A DNA stretch of 64,000 bases, taken from assembly GCA_947491945.1 (NCBI GenBank), contig CANLLN010000008.1, positions 119,653-183,652 of the forward strand. The letters are read 5' to 3'. The notes under the pieces were generated by a model that was not told the DNA's origin, searched no databases, and saw nothing but the letters and a program-made list of their open reading frames with translations. This DNA is from an uncultured Carboxylicivirga sp. (GTDB taxonomy: Bacteria; Bacteroidota; Bacteroidia; Bacteroidales; Marinilabiliaceae). Position numbers and translations under genes: made by a program. Below, piece after piece: positions 27,807-37,005 of the stretch; positions within the stretch are counted from its first letter, which is position 1; every line of letters starts with the position of its first letter.

Positions 27807-29737
27807 GATCTGTATTTCTTTGGGTGCTTAGTATTCGTTTTGTGTTTCTTGTGCTTGCCTTTGCCCGCGGGCTTAGGTGCCGGCTTCCCATCCTTGTCGG
27901 GAAATAGCTTTTTCAGCATATCGAAACGCTTGAAATTCTTAAGCCGCTCTTTAATTTTGGCTTGGTACTCTTTCTTGTACCAAAACAGGTACATTCGCTG
28001 CTGTAATTTCTCGTTTTTAGTGCGGGGCGTATAAGTTTCTTCCAGGGTATAGGGATGCACGCCGGAATAATAGATAACGGTAGCCACTGTCATGGGGGTT
28101 GGGGTAAAGTCCTGTACCTGTTCCAATTTAAAATCCATATCGTGCGTCTCACAGGCTAGGTTAGCCATATCCAACTCTTCGCTGCCCGGGTGGCTGGAGA
28201 TAAAGTAAGGGATGATCTGCTGATTTAGTTTTTTGGCTTTGTTAATGCGATCGAAATCGGCCTTGAACTTATGAAACAGTTTAAAAGTAGGCTTGCGCAT
28301 GATTTTAAGCACCTGATCGGAGGTATGCTCAGGTGCTACCTTCAGGCGACCCGATACATGGTGCTCAATCAGTCTTTGCATATACCGTTTATGGCTCTCT
28401 TTTTCATCAGCCGATGCCATGGGGTTGTATAGCATGTCGTAACGCACTCCGCTGCCGATAAAGGCTTTCTTAATGTTAGGATGCTGACTCACCTGTTCAT
28501 ACAATTCCGTCATGGCGCTGTGGTCGGTATTCAGGTTGGTGCATATGTTGGGATGAATACACGACGGACGGGTACATCGCTCGCAGATGCGCAGGTTTTT
28601 ACCGGCCATGCGGTACATATTGGCACTGGGGCCGCCCAGATCCGACAGGTAGCCCTTAAAATCAGGCATCTGGGTAATGGCATCCACTTCTTTCAGGATA
28701 CTTTCCTTGGAGCGGGAGGCGATGAACTTGCCCTGGTGGGCCGAAATGGTGCAGAAGCTGCAGCCGCCAAAGCAGCCCCGGTGCATATTCACCGAGAATT
28801 TGATCATTTCAAAGGCAGGAATTGCTCCTTTGGCCACGTAACGCGGGTGTGGCAATCGTGTATAAGGCAGGTCAAAGGAGGCGTCCATCTCGCGGCTGGT
28901 CATGGGTGGATAAGGCGGATTGATTACCACCTTGTGTTCGCCTGTGTCCTGACTGAGTCGCGCAGCATGCCAGCGGTTCGATTCTTCTTCGATGTGCCGG
29001 AAGTTACGGGCATATTTTATTTTATCGGCCAAACAGTCTTCATGACTATTCAGTACAATGTCTTTCCAGTTTTTATTCTTGGGTAAATCACTCTCTTTGG
29101 CTTGTAAAAAGGCGGTTTGAGGAATTGTTTTCAGACTTTCCATCGGCACGCCGCGATCCATCAGGCGGATGATCTCCAGCAGCGGTTGTTCACCCATGCC
29201 ATATACCATCAGATCGGCCCGTGCATCGGCCAGTATGCCGGGCCTTAGTTTGTCTGACCAATAATCGTAGTGACTTACACGCCGCAGAGAGGCCTCAATG
29301 CCGCCCAGCAGCACGGGTACATCGGGGAAGAGGTCTTTCAATATATTACAATATACCACCGAGGCATAATCGGGTCGCTGCCCTGCACGACCGTCGGGCG
29401 TATAGGCATCATCAGAGCGCAGACGTCGGTTGGCCGTATAGTGGTTGACCATGGAGTCCATGGCACCGGCAGTCACTCCAAAGAAATAGTTAGGGCGTCC
29501 CAGCTTTTTAAAGTCCCGCAGATCATCGCGCCAGTTGGGTTGAGGCACAATGGCAACCCGCAAGCCATGGGCTTCCAGCAAGCGACCGATCACGGCGGCT
29601 CCAAAAGCCGGGTGGTCAATATAGGCATCACCGGTAAAAAGAATAACATCTATGCTATCCCATCCGCGGCGTTCTACTTCCTTGGCAGAGGTAGGCAGCC
29701 AGTCCTCCATCTTATTCTTTCGCTCAGTTTTTATCAT
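27803..29737 (-). CDS. YgiQ-family radical SAM protein
   Basis: A 644-aa radical SAM enzyme with an N-terminal B12-binding-like domain (DVILFTGDAYIDHPAFGAAVIGRLLE) and the cluster motif CFGGCSFC (about residues 320-328), a CxxxCxxC arrangement. A second cysteine set, CERCTRPSCIHPNIC, is typical of YgiQ and may bind another cluster. The C-terminus is Lys-rich (KGKHKKHKTNTKHPKK). Function is unknown for the whole family. Met10 (29710) is an alternative start. Confidence 0.92.
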   Translation of the reverse strand: MIKTERKNKMEDWLPTSAKEVERRGWDSIDVILFTGDAYIDHPAFGAAVIGRLLEAHGLRVAIVPQPNWRDDLRDFKKLGRPNYFFGVTAGAMDSMVNHYTANRRLRSDDAYTPDGRAGQRPDYASVVYCNILKDLFPDVPVLLGGIEASLRRVSHYDYWSDKLRPGILADARADLMVYGMGEQPLLEIIRLMDRGVPMESLKTIPQTAFLQAKESDLPKNKNWKDIVLNSHEDCLADKIKYARNFRHIEEESNRWHAARLSQDTGEHKVVINPPYPPMTSREMDASFDLPYTRLPHPRYVAKGAIPAFEMIKFSVNMHRGCFGGCSFCTISAHQGKFIASRSKESILKEVDAITQMPDFKGYLSDLGGPSANMYRMAGKNLRICERCTRPSCIHPNICTNLNTDHSAMTELYEQVSQHPNIKKAFIGSGVRYDMLYNPMASADEKESHKRYMQRLIEHHVSGRLKVAPEHTSDQVLKIMRKPTFKLFHKFKADFDRINKAKKLNQQIIPYFISSHPGSEELDMANLACETHDMDFKLEQVQDFTPTPMTVATVIYYSGVHPYTLEETYTPRTKNEKLQQRMYLFWYKKEYQAKIKERLKNFKRFDMLKKLFPDKDGKPAPKPAGKGKHKKHKTNTKHPKKYRS

Positions 29738-29873
29738 ATCAGGGGCAAATGTAGCTGAATTTTAATTATCTTGCTTTCCGTTCGGGGTATTGCCGGCAGA
29801 AAAAGTGTTTTTCATTCAAAAGGTAAACCCCCAAAAGAGTTAAAGGTTTTTTTTTATATTATAAAACCAATGT

Positions 29874-29881
29874 TAACTTTG
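29874..29881 (+). promoter_or_regulatory. -7 box for the ZapB-like/ZapA/RNase Y genes
   Basis: TAACTTTG fits TAnnTTTG. The ATG of the next gene is at 29899, so the leader would be only about ten nucleotides, nearly leaderless. Confidence 0.5.
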
Positions 29882-29898
29882 TATTGAAAAATTTGGCC

Positions 29899-30192
29899 AT
29901 GACAGACCCAAATAGCGAATTAATTGTTGAGTTAAAAGACAAGATTAACAAGTTGATACAACGCTATCAAAGCTTGAAATCGGAAGTGCAGTTGTTGGAA
30001 GGAGAGAAGAGTAGATTAACGAATCAGCTGGAAGATGCCGCCCGGGAATACCATAACCTGGAGCAGCGATTCAACAATTTAAAGATTACGAAAGACTTGG
30101 TGATCGGTAGTTCAGAAGCCGGTGATACCAAAAAGCGAATTGGTCAAATTGTGCGGGAAATTGATAAGTGTATTGCGCTTTTAAACCGTTAA
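29899..30192 (+). CDS. Small coiled-coil protein, ZapB-like
   Basis: A 97-aa protein that is almost one continuous coiled coil (residues 5-60), with a short conserved-looking C-terminus TKKRIGQIVREIDKCIALLN. It sits directly before zapA, 9 nt away, a common Bacteroidota arrangement, and probably acts with ZapA at the division ring. A TTG start at 29884 would overlap the expected transcription start region; ATG 29899 is preferred. Function is by context. Confidence 0.7.
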   Translation: MTDPNSELIVELKDKINKLIQRYQSLKSEVQLLEGEKSRLTNQLEDAAREYHNLEQRFNNLKITKDLVIGSSEAGDTKKRIGQIVREIDKCIALLNR

Positions 30193-30201
30193 GCTAATTA
30201 A

Positions 30202-30507
30202 ATGGACGATAAACTCTCGATACGTGTAAACATTGCCGATAGGTTTTACCCCTTACGCATCGATCGCAACGATGAAGAGCGTATTCGTCTTGCTGCTAAG
30301 CTCATTAACGAAAAGGTTTTACAATATAAGCAACGGTATTCAGATAAAGATGTGCAGGATTTTTTGGCTATGGCCACCTTACAGTATGTGATTAAACTGT
30401 TGGAATTGGAAAATCGCCACGATGTGGATCCTTTTATTGAGTTGGTACGTGATTTAAACGCGCAATTGGAAAAAGTGCTGTCTGATAAAACAGACGTTGT
30501 TTATTAG
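30202..30507 (+). CDS. zapA: Cell division protein ZapA
   Basis: A 101-aa FtsZ-ring stabiliser. It starts with the ZapA signature LSIRVNIADRFYPLRIDRNDEERIRLAAKLINEK and ends in a coiled coil (about residues 60-95). Length is standard. Promoter and translation are shared with the upstream ZapB-like gene. Confidence 0.9.
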   Translation: MDDKLSIRVNIADRFYPLRIDRNDEERIRLAAKLINEKVLQYKQRYSDKDVQDFLAMATLQYVIKLLELENRHDVDPFIELVRDLNAQLEKVLSDKTDVVY

Positions 30508-30534
30508 ATAAGTACATATTAATTAGAATTTTAC

Positions 30535-30589
30535 CCGCATTGTTTATTGTACTCCTATAATTAGGAGACTAATGAAATAATGCGGTTTT
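30535..30589 (+). promoter_or_regulatory. Two-stem structure between zapA and rny
   Basis: An outer stem CCGCATT/AATGCGG (30535-30541 with 30579-30585) is followed by TTTT. An inner 6-bp hairpin lies at 30552-30567 (CTCCTA TAAT TAGGAG). It could be a terminator for zapA or an attenuator in the rny leader. Confidence 0.5.
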
Positions 30590-30613
30590 GTTATATATAT
30601 AAATACGATAAAC

Positions 30614-32155
30614 ATGAGTTTACCAATAGTAATAGGAATTGCAATTGGGGCGCTTCTGTTAGGTGCTTTTGTAACATGGCTGATTATTACAAAAGCGCTT
30701 AAAACAAGAAGTGAACAAATTGTAAGGGAGGCCGAGGCAGAGGCCGAAGTGATCAAAAAAGACAAGATTCTGCAAGCAAAAGAGAAATTTTTGCAGCTGC
30801 GCACCGAACACGAGAAGGAGATCAATTCTCGTAACGCCCGCATGGTGAATGCTGAAAACAAAATGAAGCAGAAGGAGTCGAACCTTTCGCAGCGTATTGA
30901 AGAGCACAATCGCAAGAAGAAAGAGGTGGAGGCCATACGTGAAAACCTGACGGCACAGCTGGAGCTGGTGGAAAAGAAGACTGAGGAAGTAAATAAGGCG
31001 CATAAACAGCAGGTAGAGCAGCTGGAAGCCATTTCAGGCATGTCGGGCGATGAGGCCAAAGAAATGCTGATGGAGAGCCTGAAGGCAGAGGCCAAGACTG
31101 AGGCCATGTCGTACATCAATGATATTATGGACGATGCGAAAATTAATGCCAATAAAGAGGCCAAACGCATTGTGTTACAAACAGTGCAGCGCGTGGCGAC
31201 TGAAACGGCTATCGAAAATTCAGTGACCATCTTCCACATTGATTCGGATGAGATGAAGGGTCGTATTATTGGTCGTGAAGGACGTAATATCCGAGCACTG
31301 GAAGCTGCTACAGGTGTTGAGATAATTGTGGATGATACCCCCGAGGCCATCGTATTATCGGCCTTTGACCCCATGCGTCGTGAAATTGCTCGTCTGGCTT
31401 TGCACCAGCTGGTAACCGACGGTCGTATACACCCCGCACGCATTGAAGAAGTAGTAAATAAGGTACGCAAGCAGGTGGAAGAGGAGATTCTGGAAACCGG
31501 TAAGCGCACTGCCATAGACTTGGGTATTCATGGTCTGCACTCCGAGCTGATTAAGCTAGTGGGTAAGATGAAGTACCGTTCATCCTACGGGCAAAACCTG
31601 TTGCAGCACTCGCGCGAAACGGCCAACCTGTGTGCCATTATGGCGACCGAATTGGGCTTGAACGCCAAGCGTGCTAAGCGAGCCGGTTTATTGCACGATA
31701 TTGGTAAGGTGTCCGATGAGGATCCGGAATTACCACACGCTATCCTGGGTATGAAGCTGGCCGAGAAGTATAAGGAGAAACCTGATATTTGTAACGCCAT
31801 TGGTGCCCACCACGATGAAGTGGAGATGACCACCATGATAGCGCCCATCGTGCAGGTGTGTGATGCTATCTCGGGTGCCCGTCCCGGTGCCCGTCGTGAA
31901 ATCATCGAGGCTTATATCAAGCGTTTGAAGGATTTGGAAAATCTCGCATTGTCCTACCCGGGTGTGCTGAAGACCTATGCCATACAAGCCGGTCGTGAGC
32001 TGCGCGTGATTGTGGGTGCGGAGAAAACAACGGATAAAGAAGCCGAGGAGCTATCGTATGACATTGCGCGTAAGATACAAACTGAAATGACCTATCCAGG
32101 TCAGGTGAAGATTACAGTGATCCGCGAGACGCGTGCCATCAGTTACGCCAAATAA
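30614..32155 (+). CDS. rny: Ribonuclease Y
   Basis: Membrane-anchored endoribonuclease starting mRNA decay. The 513-aa protein has an N-terminal span (residues 4-25), a long coiled coil (about 30-170), a KH domain with [15 protein letters not shown] (about 215-229), and an HD domain with LLHDIGKV (about 358) and AHHDEVE. Standard length and layout. A terminator follows. Confidence 0.97.
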   Translation: MSLPIVIGIAIGALLLGAFVTWLIITKALKTRSEQIVREAEAEAEVIKKDKILQAKEKFLQLRTEHEKEINSRNARMVNAENKMKQKESNLSQRIEEHNRKKKEVEAIRENLTAQLELVEKKTEEVNKAHKQQVEQLEAISGMSGDEAKEMLMESLKAEAKTEAMSYINDIMDDAKINANKEAKRIVLQTVQRVATETAIENSVTIFHIDSDEMKGRIIGREGRNIRALEAATGVEIIVDDTPEAIVLSAFDPMRREIARLALHQLVTDGRIHPARIEEVVNKVRKQVEEEILETGKRTAIDLGIHGLHSELIKLVGKMKYRSSYGQNLLQHSRETANLCAIMATELGLNAKRAKRAGLLHDIGKVSDEDPELPHAILGMKLAEKYKEKPDICNAIGAHHDEVEMTTMIAPIVQVCDAISGARPGARREIIEAYIKRLKDLENLALSYPGVLKTYAIQAGRELRVIVGAEKTTDKEAEELSYDIARKIQTEMTYPGQVKITVIRETRAISYAK

Positions 32156-32176
32156 TAAGGTATAATCAATGATACT

Positions 32177-32200
32177 GAAAAGCGGCCGAGGCCGCTTTTT
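32177..32200 (+). terminator. Terminator after rny
   Basis: A GC-rich stem AAGCGGCC/GGCCGCTT with a two-base loop and a seven-T tract. Confidence 0.88.
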
Positions 32201-32202
32201 TT

Positions 32203-32292
32203 GTTCTCTCTCTTCCCCTTGGGGAAGTCCGCGCAGCCGGATGGGGCCTCTTCCCCCGGGGGAAGTGCCTGCAAGGCGATGGGGAATTAAGC
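32203..32292. repeat. Dispersed CCCCTTGGGG-type palindromic repeat
   Basis: Two palindromes (CTTCCCCTTGGGGAAG; CTTCCCCCGGGGGAAG) are separated by GTCCGCGCAGCCGGATGGGG. Related copies lie at 40561, 48076, 51768 and 52364. Noncoding. Confidence 0.75.
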
Positions 32293-32349
32293 AGCCCAAT
32301 AGAAGCTTAATTTTTCAGACTAAGAAGACTATTCACTATCTTCGCCTAC

Positions 32350-33597
32350 ATGAAAAAGCAAACACCTAAGCGTAAAATCCTCATCTTCATAGACTGGTTT
32401 CTGCCCGGCTACAAAGCAGGTGGACCGGTGCGTTCCATGGCTAATATGGTGGAGTACCTGAAAGATGACTATGCGTTTTATATTGTCACACGGAATACCG
32501 ATTATACTGAAACAACACCTTATACGGGCATTGAGAGTAATACCTGGGTGGACTTTAGTCCGCATGTAAAAGTATTTTATGCCGATGAGGCGCATCAGGA
32601 TAAAAAGAACTACCGCAACCTGATCAGGGAGATGAACCCGAATGCTGTTTATATCAATGGGGTATATTCGTGGAAGTTTTCTATCCTGCCATTGATGGTG
32701 GCAAAGAAGGCTGGTGCGCATCAGGTGATTGTAGCGGCACGGGGCATGTTGGCTGCCAGTGCTATAGATGTAAAGGAAGGTAAGAAAAAGTTATTTCTGC
32801 GCCTGGCTCGTCTGGCTGATTTATACAAAAACACAGTGTTTCATGCTACCAACGAAAAGGAAAAGCAAGACATAAAAGATAGTTTGGGTAAAAATATCCG
32901 GATAAAGATAGCCGATAACCTGCCCAAAAGTAAGCTGCCGGCCATAAAACCTATCGCAAAGCAGCGTGGCAACCTGCGACTGGTGAGCCTGGCGCGTATA
33001 GCTCCCGAGAAAAACACCCTGTTTGCCCTGGAGCAATTGGCCGGGCTGGGCCATGTGGCCGGAAACATCACTTTTCACCTGTATGGGCAGGTTTATAACG
33101 AAAGCTACTGGCAACAGTGTCAGACTGTGATGGCGCAGTTGCCTGATAACATTCAGGTGGAACACATGGGAACAGTGGATGCCGACCTGGTGGGGGAAAC
33201 CATCCAACAGTATCACGCCCTCTATCTGCCCACACGCGGCGAGAATTTTGGGCATGTGATTCTTGAAAGTCTGAGCGCCGGACGCCCCGTACTAATAAGT
33301 GATCAGACGCCGTGGAGGGGATTAATAAATGAGAAAGCAGGGTGGGATATCTCTCTTGAGTTGAAAAGCGGAAAAGTTGATGAGTTGAATGTAGAATCAG
33401 CGTCCAGGGTGCAATGTCCGATGTCCGGAGTCCGTGGTCCAGAGTCCGAAAGTAGTGCATGGTGCGCAGTAATTCGTACACTGCTTGAGATGGAGCGGGA
33501 AGAGTTCGACAGTTGGTGCACAGGTGCACGAAATCGGGCAGAGGCCTTTGTTTATAACCCGGCGCTGAAAGAGGCGTACAGGAAGCTTTTCGATTAA
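32350..33597 (+). CDS. Glycosyltransferase family 4 (GT-B) with in-frame repeat insertion
   Basis: A 415-aa cytoplasmic sugar transferase opening the polysaccharide locus. PGYKAGGPVRSMANMVEYL lies in the acceptor domain; LVSLARIAPEKNTL (about residue 220) and LPTRGENFGHVILESLSAGRPV (EX7E-type donor site, about 295-316) mark the GT4 domain. Residues about 337-370 are an unusual Ser/Val-rich stretch encoded by tandem GTCCGNAGTCC-like DNA (33402-33449). It interrupts the normal C-terminal helix region without breaking the frame. TATCTTCG at 32335-32342 is a possible weak -7 box. Confidence 0.87.
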   Translation: MKKQTPKRKILIFIDWFLPGYKAGGPVRSMANMVEYLKDDYAFYIVTRNTDYTETTPYTGIESNTWVDFSPHVKVFYADEAHQDKKNYRNLIREMNPNAVYINGVYSWKFSILPLMVAKKAGAHQVIVAARGMLAASAIDVKEGKKKLFLRLARLADLYKNTVFHATNEKEKQDIKDSLGKNIRIKIADNLPKSKLPAIKPIAKQRGNLRLVSLARIAPEKNTLFALEQLAGLGHVAGNITFHLYGQVYNESYWQQCQTVMAQLPDNIQVEHMGTVDADLVGETIQQYHALYLPTRGENFGHVILESLSAGRPVLISDQTPWRGLINEKAGWDISLELKSGKVDELNVESASRVQCPMSGVRGPESESSAWCAVIRTLLEMEREEFDSWCTGARNRAEAFVYNPALKEAYRKLFD

Positions 33598-33606
33598 CCG
33601 CTGCTT

Positions 33607-33640
33607 TAACGCTGTCTGGTACAAGTTCGCAGACAGATTT
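33607..33640. repeat. REP-like hairpin upstream of the RAYT gene
   Basis: AACGCTGTCTGGTAC AA GTTCGCAGACAG-type imperfect palindrome. Copies with the same core lie inside the RAYT frame (34102-34136) and after it (34681-34714). Confidence 0.7.
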
Positions 33641-33656
33641 TGCAGCTATAAACCAA

Positions 33657-34501
33657 ATGGCGATGGCTGATTCGTTTGAAAAGATAGAAGCAGGTAGGTT
33701 TTACCATATCTATAATCGGGGGATTAACAGCTGCAATCTATTCGATGGGGAGGCGGATTATAAGCATTTTCTGGTTCTGTATGAAAAATTTATTGACCCC
33801 ATAGCGGAGACTTATGCGTGGACACTTTTATCGAACCACTTTCATTGTTTGGTTAAGATTAAGGAGGACATCAGGTATAAATATACGATGGAGAAGGTTG
33901 TTAAGGCCAACGCACGTAACGTTGTCAGGACTAAAGACGCTGACAAGTTAGGCTGGGTAAAAGACTTTGCAACAAATAAATGGGCAACGGTTCCTTTACC
34001 TGACGGCGTCAACGACCCGTCAGCGTTAAAAGGCAACGATGTCGAAGAGGGTGAAAACGATGGCCCGTCAACCTTTCGGGGAATTGCTGATATCCATCCC
34101 TCAACGCTGTCCGGTACAAGTACGCAGACAGGTTTAGGGAGGCAGTCCGATGACGCTGTCAGGCTACCGAACCCTACAAAACATTTCTCCCACTTATTTA
34201 ATGCCTACGCCAAATATTATAACACGAAAAATAACCGGCATGGCGCTTTATTCGAACGGCCGTTAAAAGAAGGTTGGTTGATTCAGCGGATTATCTGAAG
34301 CAATGTGTTATTTACATTCATACTAATTCTGTTCATCATCACTTTGTTTCAAGCCCGATGGAATACCCTTGGAGCAGTTATTTGGATTACCTATCATGTG
34401 AGAATACGCTGTACAATGAATGTATCAGTGATTATTTTGGCGATATAGCCAATTTTAAATATTGCTATAATAAAATGAACCATGATTTTGAATGGGAATA
34501 G
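33657..34501 (+). pseudogene. REP-associated Y1 transposase (RAYT), frameshifted
   Basis: HUH-type transposase. The first frame (33657-34298) holds FYHIYNRGINSCNLF and the metal site LLSNHFHCLVKI; the second frame (34274-34501) continues with VDSADYLKQCVIYIHTN. The frames join by a -1 shift at an A4 run near 34269 (LFERPLK then RRLVDSADY). Between them, residues about 118-180 are an extra Asn/Pro/Ser-rich insert containing a copy of the element's own REP hairpin (34102-34136). It could be decayed, or the A-run could be under-called. Confidence 0.8.
34102..34136. repeat. REP-like hairpin inside the RAYT coding frame
   Basis: CTGTCCGGTAC AA GTACGCAGACAG: the arms pair with one bulge. It encodes part of the insert (STLSGTSTQTG). 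Confidence 0.75.
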
Positions 34502-34528
34502 CCCCAACCGGTCTGCGTCGGCACAACC

Positions 34529-34597
34529 TGACCGCGTAGGGGGCGGTTAATGAAGATGACCGCGTTGGGCGGTACGACCTGACCACGTGGGGCGGTT
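34529..34597. repeat. Three tandem short palindromes
   Basis: TGACCGCGTAGGGGGCGGTT, TGACCGCGTTGGGCGGT and TGACCACGTGGGGCGGTTT follow each other; each folds as ACCGC/GCGGT. Confidence 0.65.
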
Positions 34598-34680
34598 TAA
34601 AGTCTAATTCATTGGACATAGAAAGAAACCCGTTAGGGGTTGACGAAGCATTAAAAGATAATTATTCCCTGTTAAACTCC

Positions 34681-34714
34681 TCAACGCTGTCCGGTACAAG
34701 TACGCAGACAGGTT
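34681..34714. repeat. REP-like hairpin downstream of the RAYT gene
   Basis: Nearly identical to 34102-34136 (same TCAACGCTGTCCGGTACAAG run). With the upstream copy it frames the RAYT gene. Confidence 0.75.
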
Positions 34715-34722
34715 TCGGGCTG

Positions 34723-34752
34723 TTGCATTCTAAATGCTTTCCTGTATATTTG
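34723..34752 (+). promoter_or_regulatory. Promoter of the asparagine synthase gene
   Basis: TTG (34723-34725), 19-nt spacer and TATATTTG (34745-34752): the best match to the phylum's promoter consensus in the window. The leader (about 115 nt) contains the motif TAGCCGCGGAGC twice (34791, 34849), the second in a small hairpin GCCGC GGA GCGGC. Confidence 0.6.
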
Positions 34753-34874
34753 TGACCGTTAATATGGCAGGCTCATCAGGTTAGGATCGTAGCCGCGGAG
34801 CACTCCGGAAGAGCGATGAAACGGTAAAGGGTATAGGATAAAATAGCCGCGGAGCGGCGACAGAATAGTTAGCA

Positions 34875-36713
34875 ATGTGTGGAATAAACGGAATAATAGC
34901 AGACAGCAAGGATAAACAGGATCGACTCAGCAGGATGAATGCCGCCTTGCAACACCGGGGACCGGATGATGAAGGGACATTCGTAAACGATGAAGTGGCA
35001 TTGGGGCACCGCCGTCTGATGATTATCGACCTGTCACCAGCCGGGCATCAGCCGATGACGACACCGGATGGACGTTATACCATGGTGTTTAATGGCGAGG
35101 TATATAACTATCGCGAGATTCGTAAGGAGCTGGATTATCCCTTTCGTTCTAATACCGACAGTGAAGTGATTCTGGCAGCGTGGCAGAAGTGGGGTTCCGA
35201 ATGCGTGCAACGCTTCAACGGTATGTTTGCCATCGCTATCAGGGATCACCACCAAAAACAACTCACCCTGGTGCGCGACCGGCTTGGCATTAAGCCTTTA
35301 TACTGGCATTACAGTAAGGGGCAATTGGTGTTTTCGTCGGAGGTGCGTGCGTTGCTGGCTTCCGGTTTGGTTGAGAAAACCATTGACCCCGATAGCCTGG
35401 TGGATTACCTGCGTTATCAAACCGTGCAGGCACCGGATACCATATTGAAGGATGTTAACATGCTAAAGGCCGGTTCGTTGTTACGATTCAGGCTGGGTGA
35501 TCAACCTGTAGTTACTGAATATTGGCGGCCTGAGGTGAAAAGTATACAGGGAACCACCAGCTACGAGGAGGCTAAACATAAGGTAAGGGAGTTGTTCTTT
35601 AATTCTGTGGAGCGGCGACTGGTGGCCGACGTGCCTTTCGGAGCCTTTCTGTCAGGAGGTATTGATTCCAGTGCCATCGTGGGTGCCATGAGCAAGGTAT
35701 CCAATCAGACTGTAAAGACCTTTAATATCTCCTTTGCCGAGGAGGAGTTCAGCGAAGCCCGTTATGCCCGTCATATCGCCGAGATGAACGGAACCGATCA
35801 CACTGAAATAAAACTCAGCCCTGAAGATTTCCTTAACTACCTGCCAAACGCCTTGGCCGGCATGGATCATCCCAGTGGTGATGGCCCTAATACGTGGTTG
35901 GTGTCGAAGGTAACCAAGGAAGCGGGTGTCACCATGGCTTTATCTGGGCTGGGGGGCGATGAGCTCTTTGCCGGTTATCCCATCTTTAAGCGGATGATGA
36001 CCCTGGACAGTAAAAAATGGATTTGGAACACGCCCGGTGTATTCAGGCAATTGGCCGGCACGATCCTGAAAACGCTAAAGCCCGGCGTAGCGTCAGAAAA
36101 GATGCGCAGCCTGTTGCAGATGTCCGATTATCAGTTTGCCGACGTGTATGCGGTATCGCGGCAGGCACTGATGGATAATCAATTGGCCGGACTGCTGAAC
36201 CGCGATGCCTTGCCTGCACATAAGCCCGCAACTTACCTAAGTGCTCTGATGAATGAACACCCGCAGCAGGTGCTGAGTAATGTATCCATAGGTGAGTTAA
36301 GCACCTATATGCAGAATGTGTTATTAAGGGATAGCGATCAGATGAGTATGGCCCATGCCTTGGAGCTTAGGGTGCCCTTCCTCGACCATGAACTGGTGGA
36401 GTACATGCTGAGTCTGCCCGATACTATCAAATACCCAACAACGCCTAAAAAGCTGCTGGTGGATAGCTTGCCCGACCTCTTGCCCGATTATATCGTTAAC
36501 CGGCCCAAGATGGGATTTGTATTCCCCTGGCAACACTGGCTAAAAAATGAGTTACATGCTTTTGTTGATGAGCGACTGGCCAGCCTGGCTAAACGTGATT
36601 TCTTTAACGAAGCAGCGGTGATGAATTTATGGAAACAGTTTAAAAACGGAGATCCTTCCGTAACGTATTCACGTATTTGGCCCTTGGTGGTGCTGGAAGA
36701 GTGGATGAAATAG
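34875..36713 (+). CDS. asnB: Asparagine synthase (glutamine-hydrolysing)
   Basis: Makes Asn from Asp, ATP and glutamine; in polysaccharide loci such enzymes may instead amidate a sugar acid. The 612-aa protein has the N-terminal nucleophile Cys2 (MCGINGI), the glutaminase motifs RGPDDEG and NGEVYNYREIRKEL, and the synthetase P-loop AFLSGGIDSSAI (about residue 257) with LSGLGGDELFAGYP. Its place between RAYT and the glycosyltransferases supports a surface-sugar role for it (inference). Confidence 0.93.
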   Translation: MCGINGIIADSKDKQDRLSRMNAALQHRGPDDEGTFVNDEVALGHRRLMIIDLSPAGHQPMTTPDGRYTMVFNGEVYNYREIRKELDYPFRSNTDSEVILAAWQKWGSECVQRFNGMFAIAIRDHHQKQLTLVRDRLGIKPLYWHYSKGQLVFSSEVRALLASGLVEKTIDPDSLVDYLRYQTVQAPDTILKDVNMLKAGSLLRFRLGDQPVVTEYWRPEVKSIQGTTSYEEAKHKVRELFFNSVERRLVADVPFGAFLSGGIDSSAIVGAMSKVSNQTVKTFNISFAEEEFSEARYARHIAEMNGTDHTEIKLSPEDFLNYLPNALAGMDHPSGDGPNTWLVSKVTKEAGVTMALSGLGGDELFAGYPIFKRMMTLDSKKWIWNTPGVFRQLAGTILKTLKPGVASEKMRSLLQMSDYQFADVYAVSRQALMDNQLAGLLNRDALPAHKPATYLSALMNEHPQQVLSNVSIGELSTYMQNVLLRDSDQMSMAHALELRVPFLDHELVEYMLSLPDTIKYPTTPKKLLVDSLPDLLPDYIVNRPKMGFVFPWQHWLKNELHAFVDERLASLAKRDFFNEAAVMNLWKQFKNGDPSVTYSRIWPLVVLEEWMK

Positions 36714-37005
36714 GGGGTAGGGTATAGGACTTAGGAAATGCGGTGTAGGTATAAGAGTTTAGATTTTAGGATGTCTGCGGTTTTAGGCAAGTCGGAGCAG
36801 TAGTGTGATGGTTTGACGCTCTGCCGGAGTGCGGTGCACGAGGTAAGCTATTTTCTGCCAACCATTGACTTAATACGCTAAATCCTACGTGCTATAACCT
36901 AATCCTCAATCTTTACCATCATACCGCAAACCGCTTTTCTGCCGACCCAATTAGCACATCCTATGTCCTAAACCCTACAATCTACAGCCGAAGGCGCCCT
37001 AACAC
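36714..37005. repeat. TAGG-type array between convergent genes
   Basis: The left part is G-rich on the + strand (TAGGGTATAGGACTTAGG and variants) and the right part is the complementary C-rich type (CTAAATCCTACG, CCTATGTCCTAAACCC). The halves could pair as a long imperfect hairpin between asnB and the next gene. No ORF. Confidence 0.7.

Noticed and set aside
30508..30613. 6S RNA between zapA and rny
   Set aside because: The spacer is only about 106 nt, too short for 6S RNA, and the fold is two small hairpins without the large central bubble.
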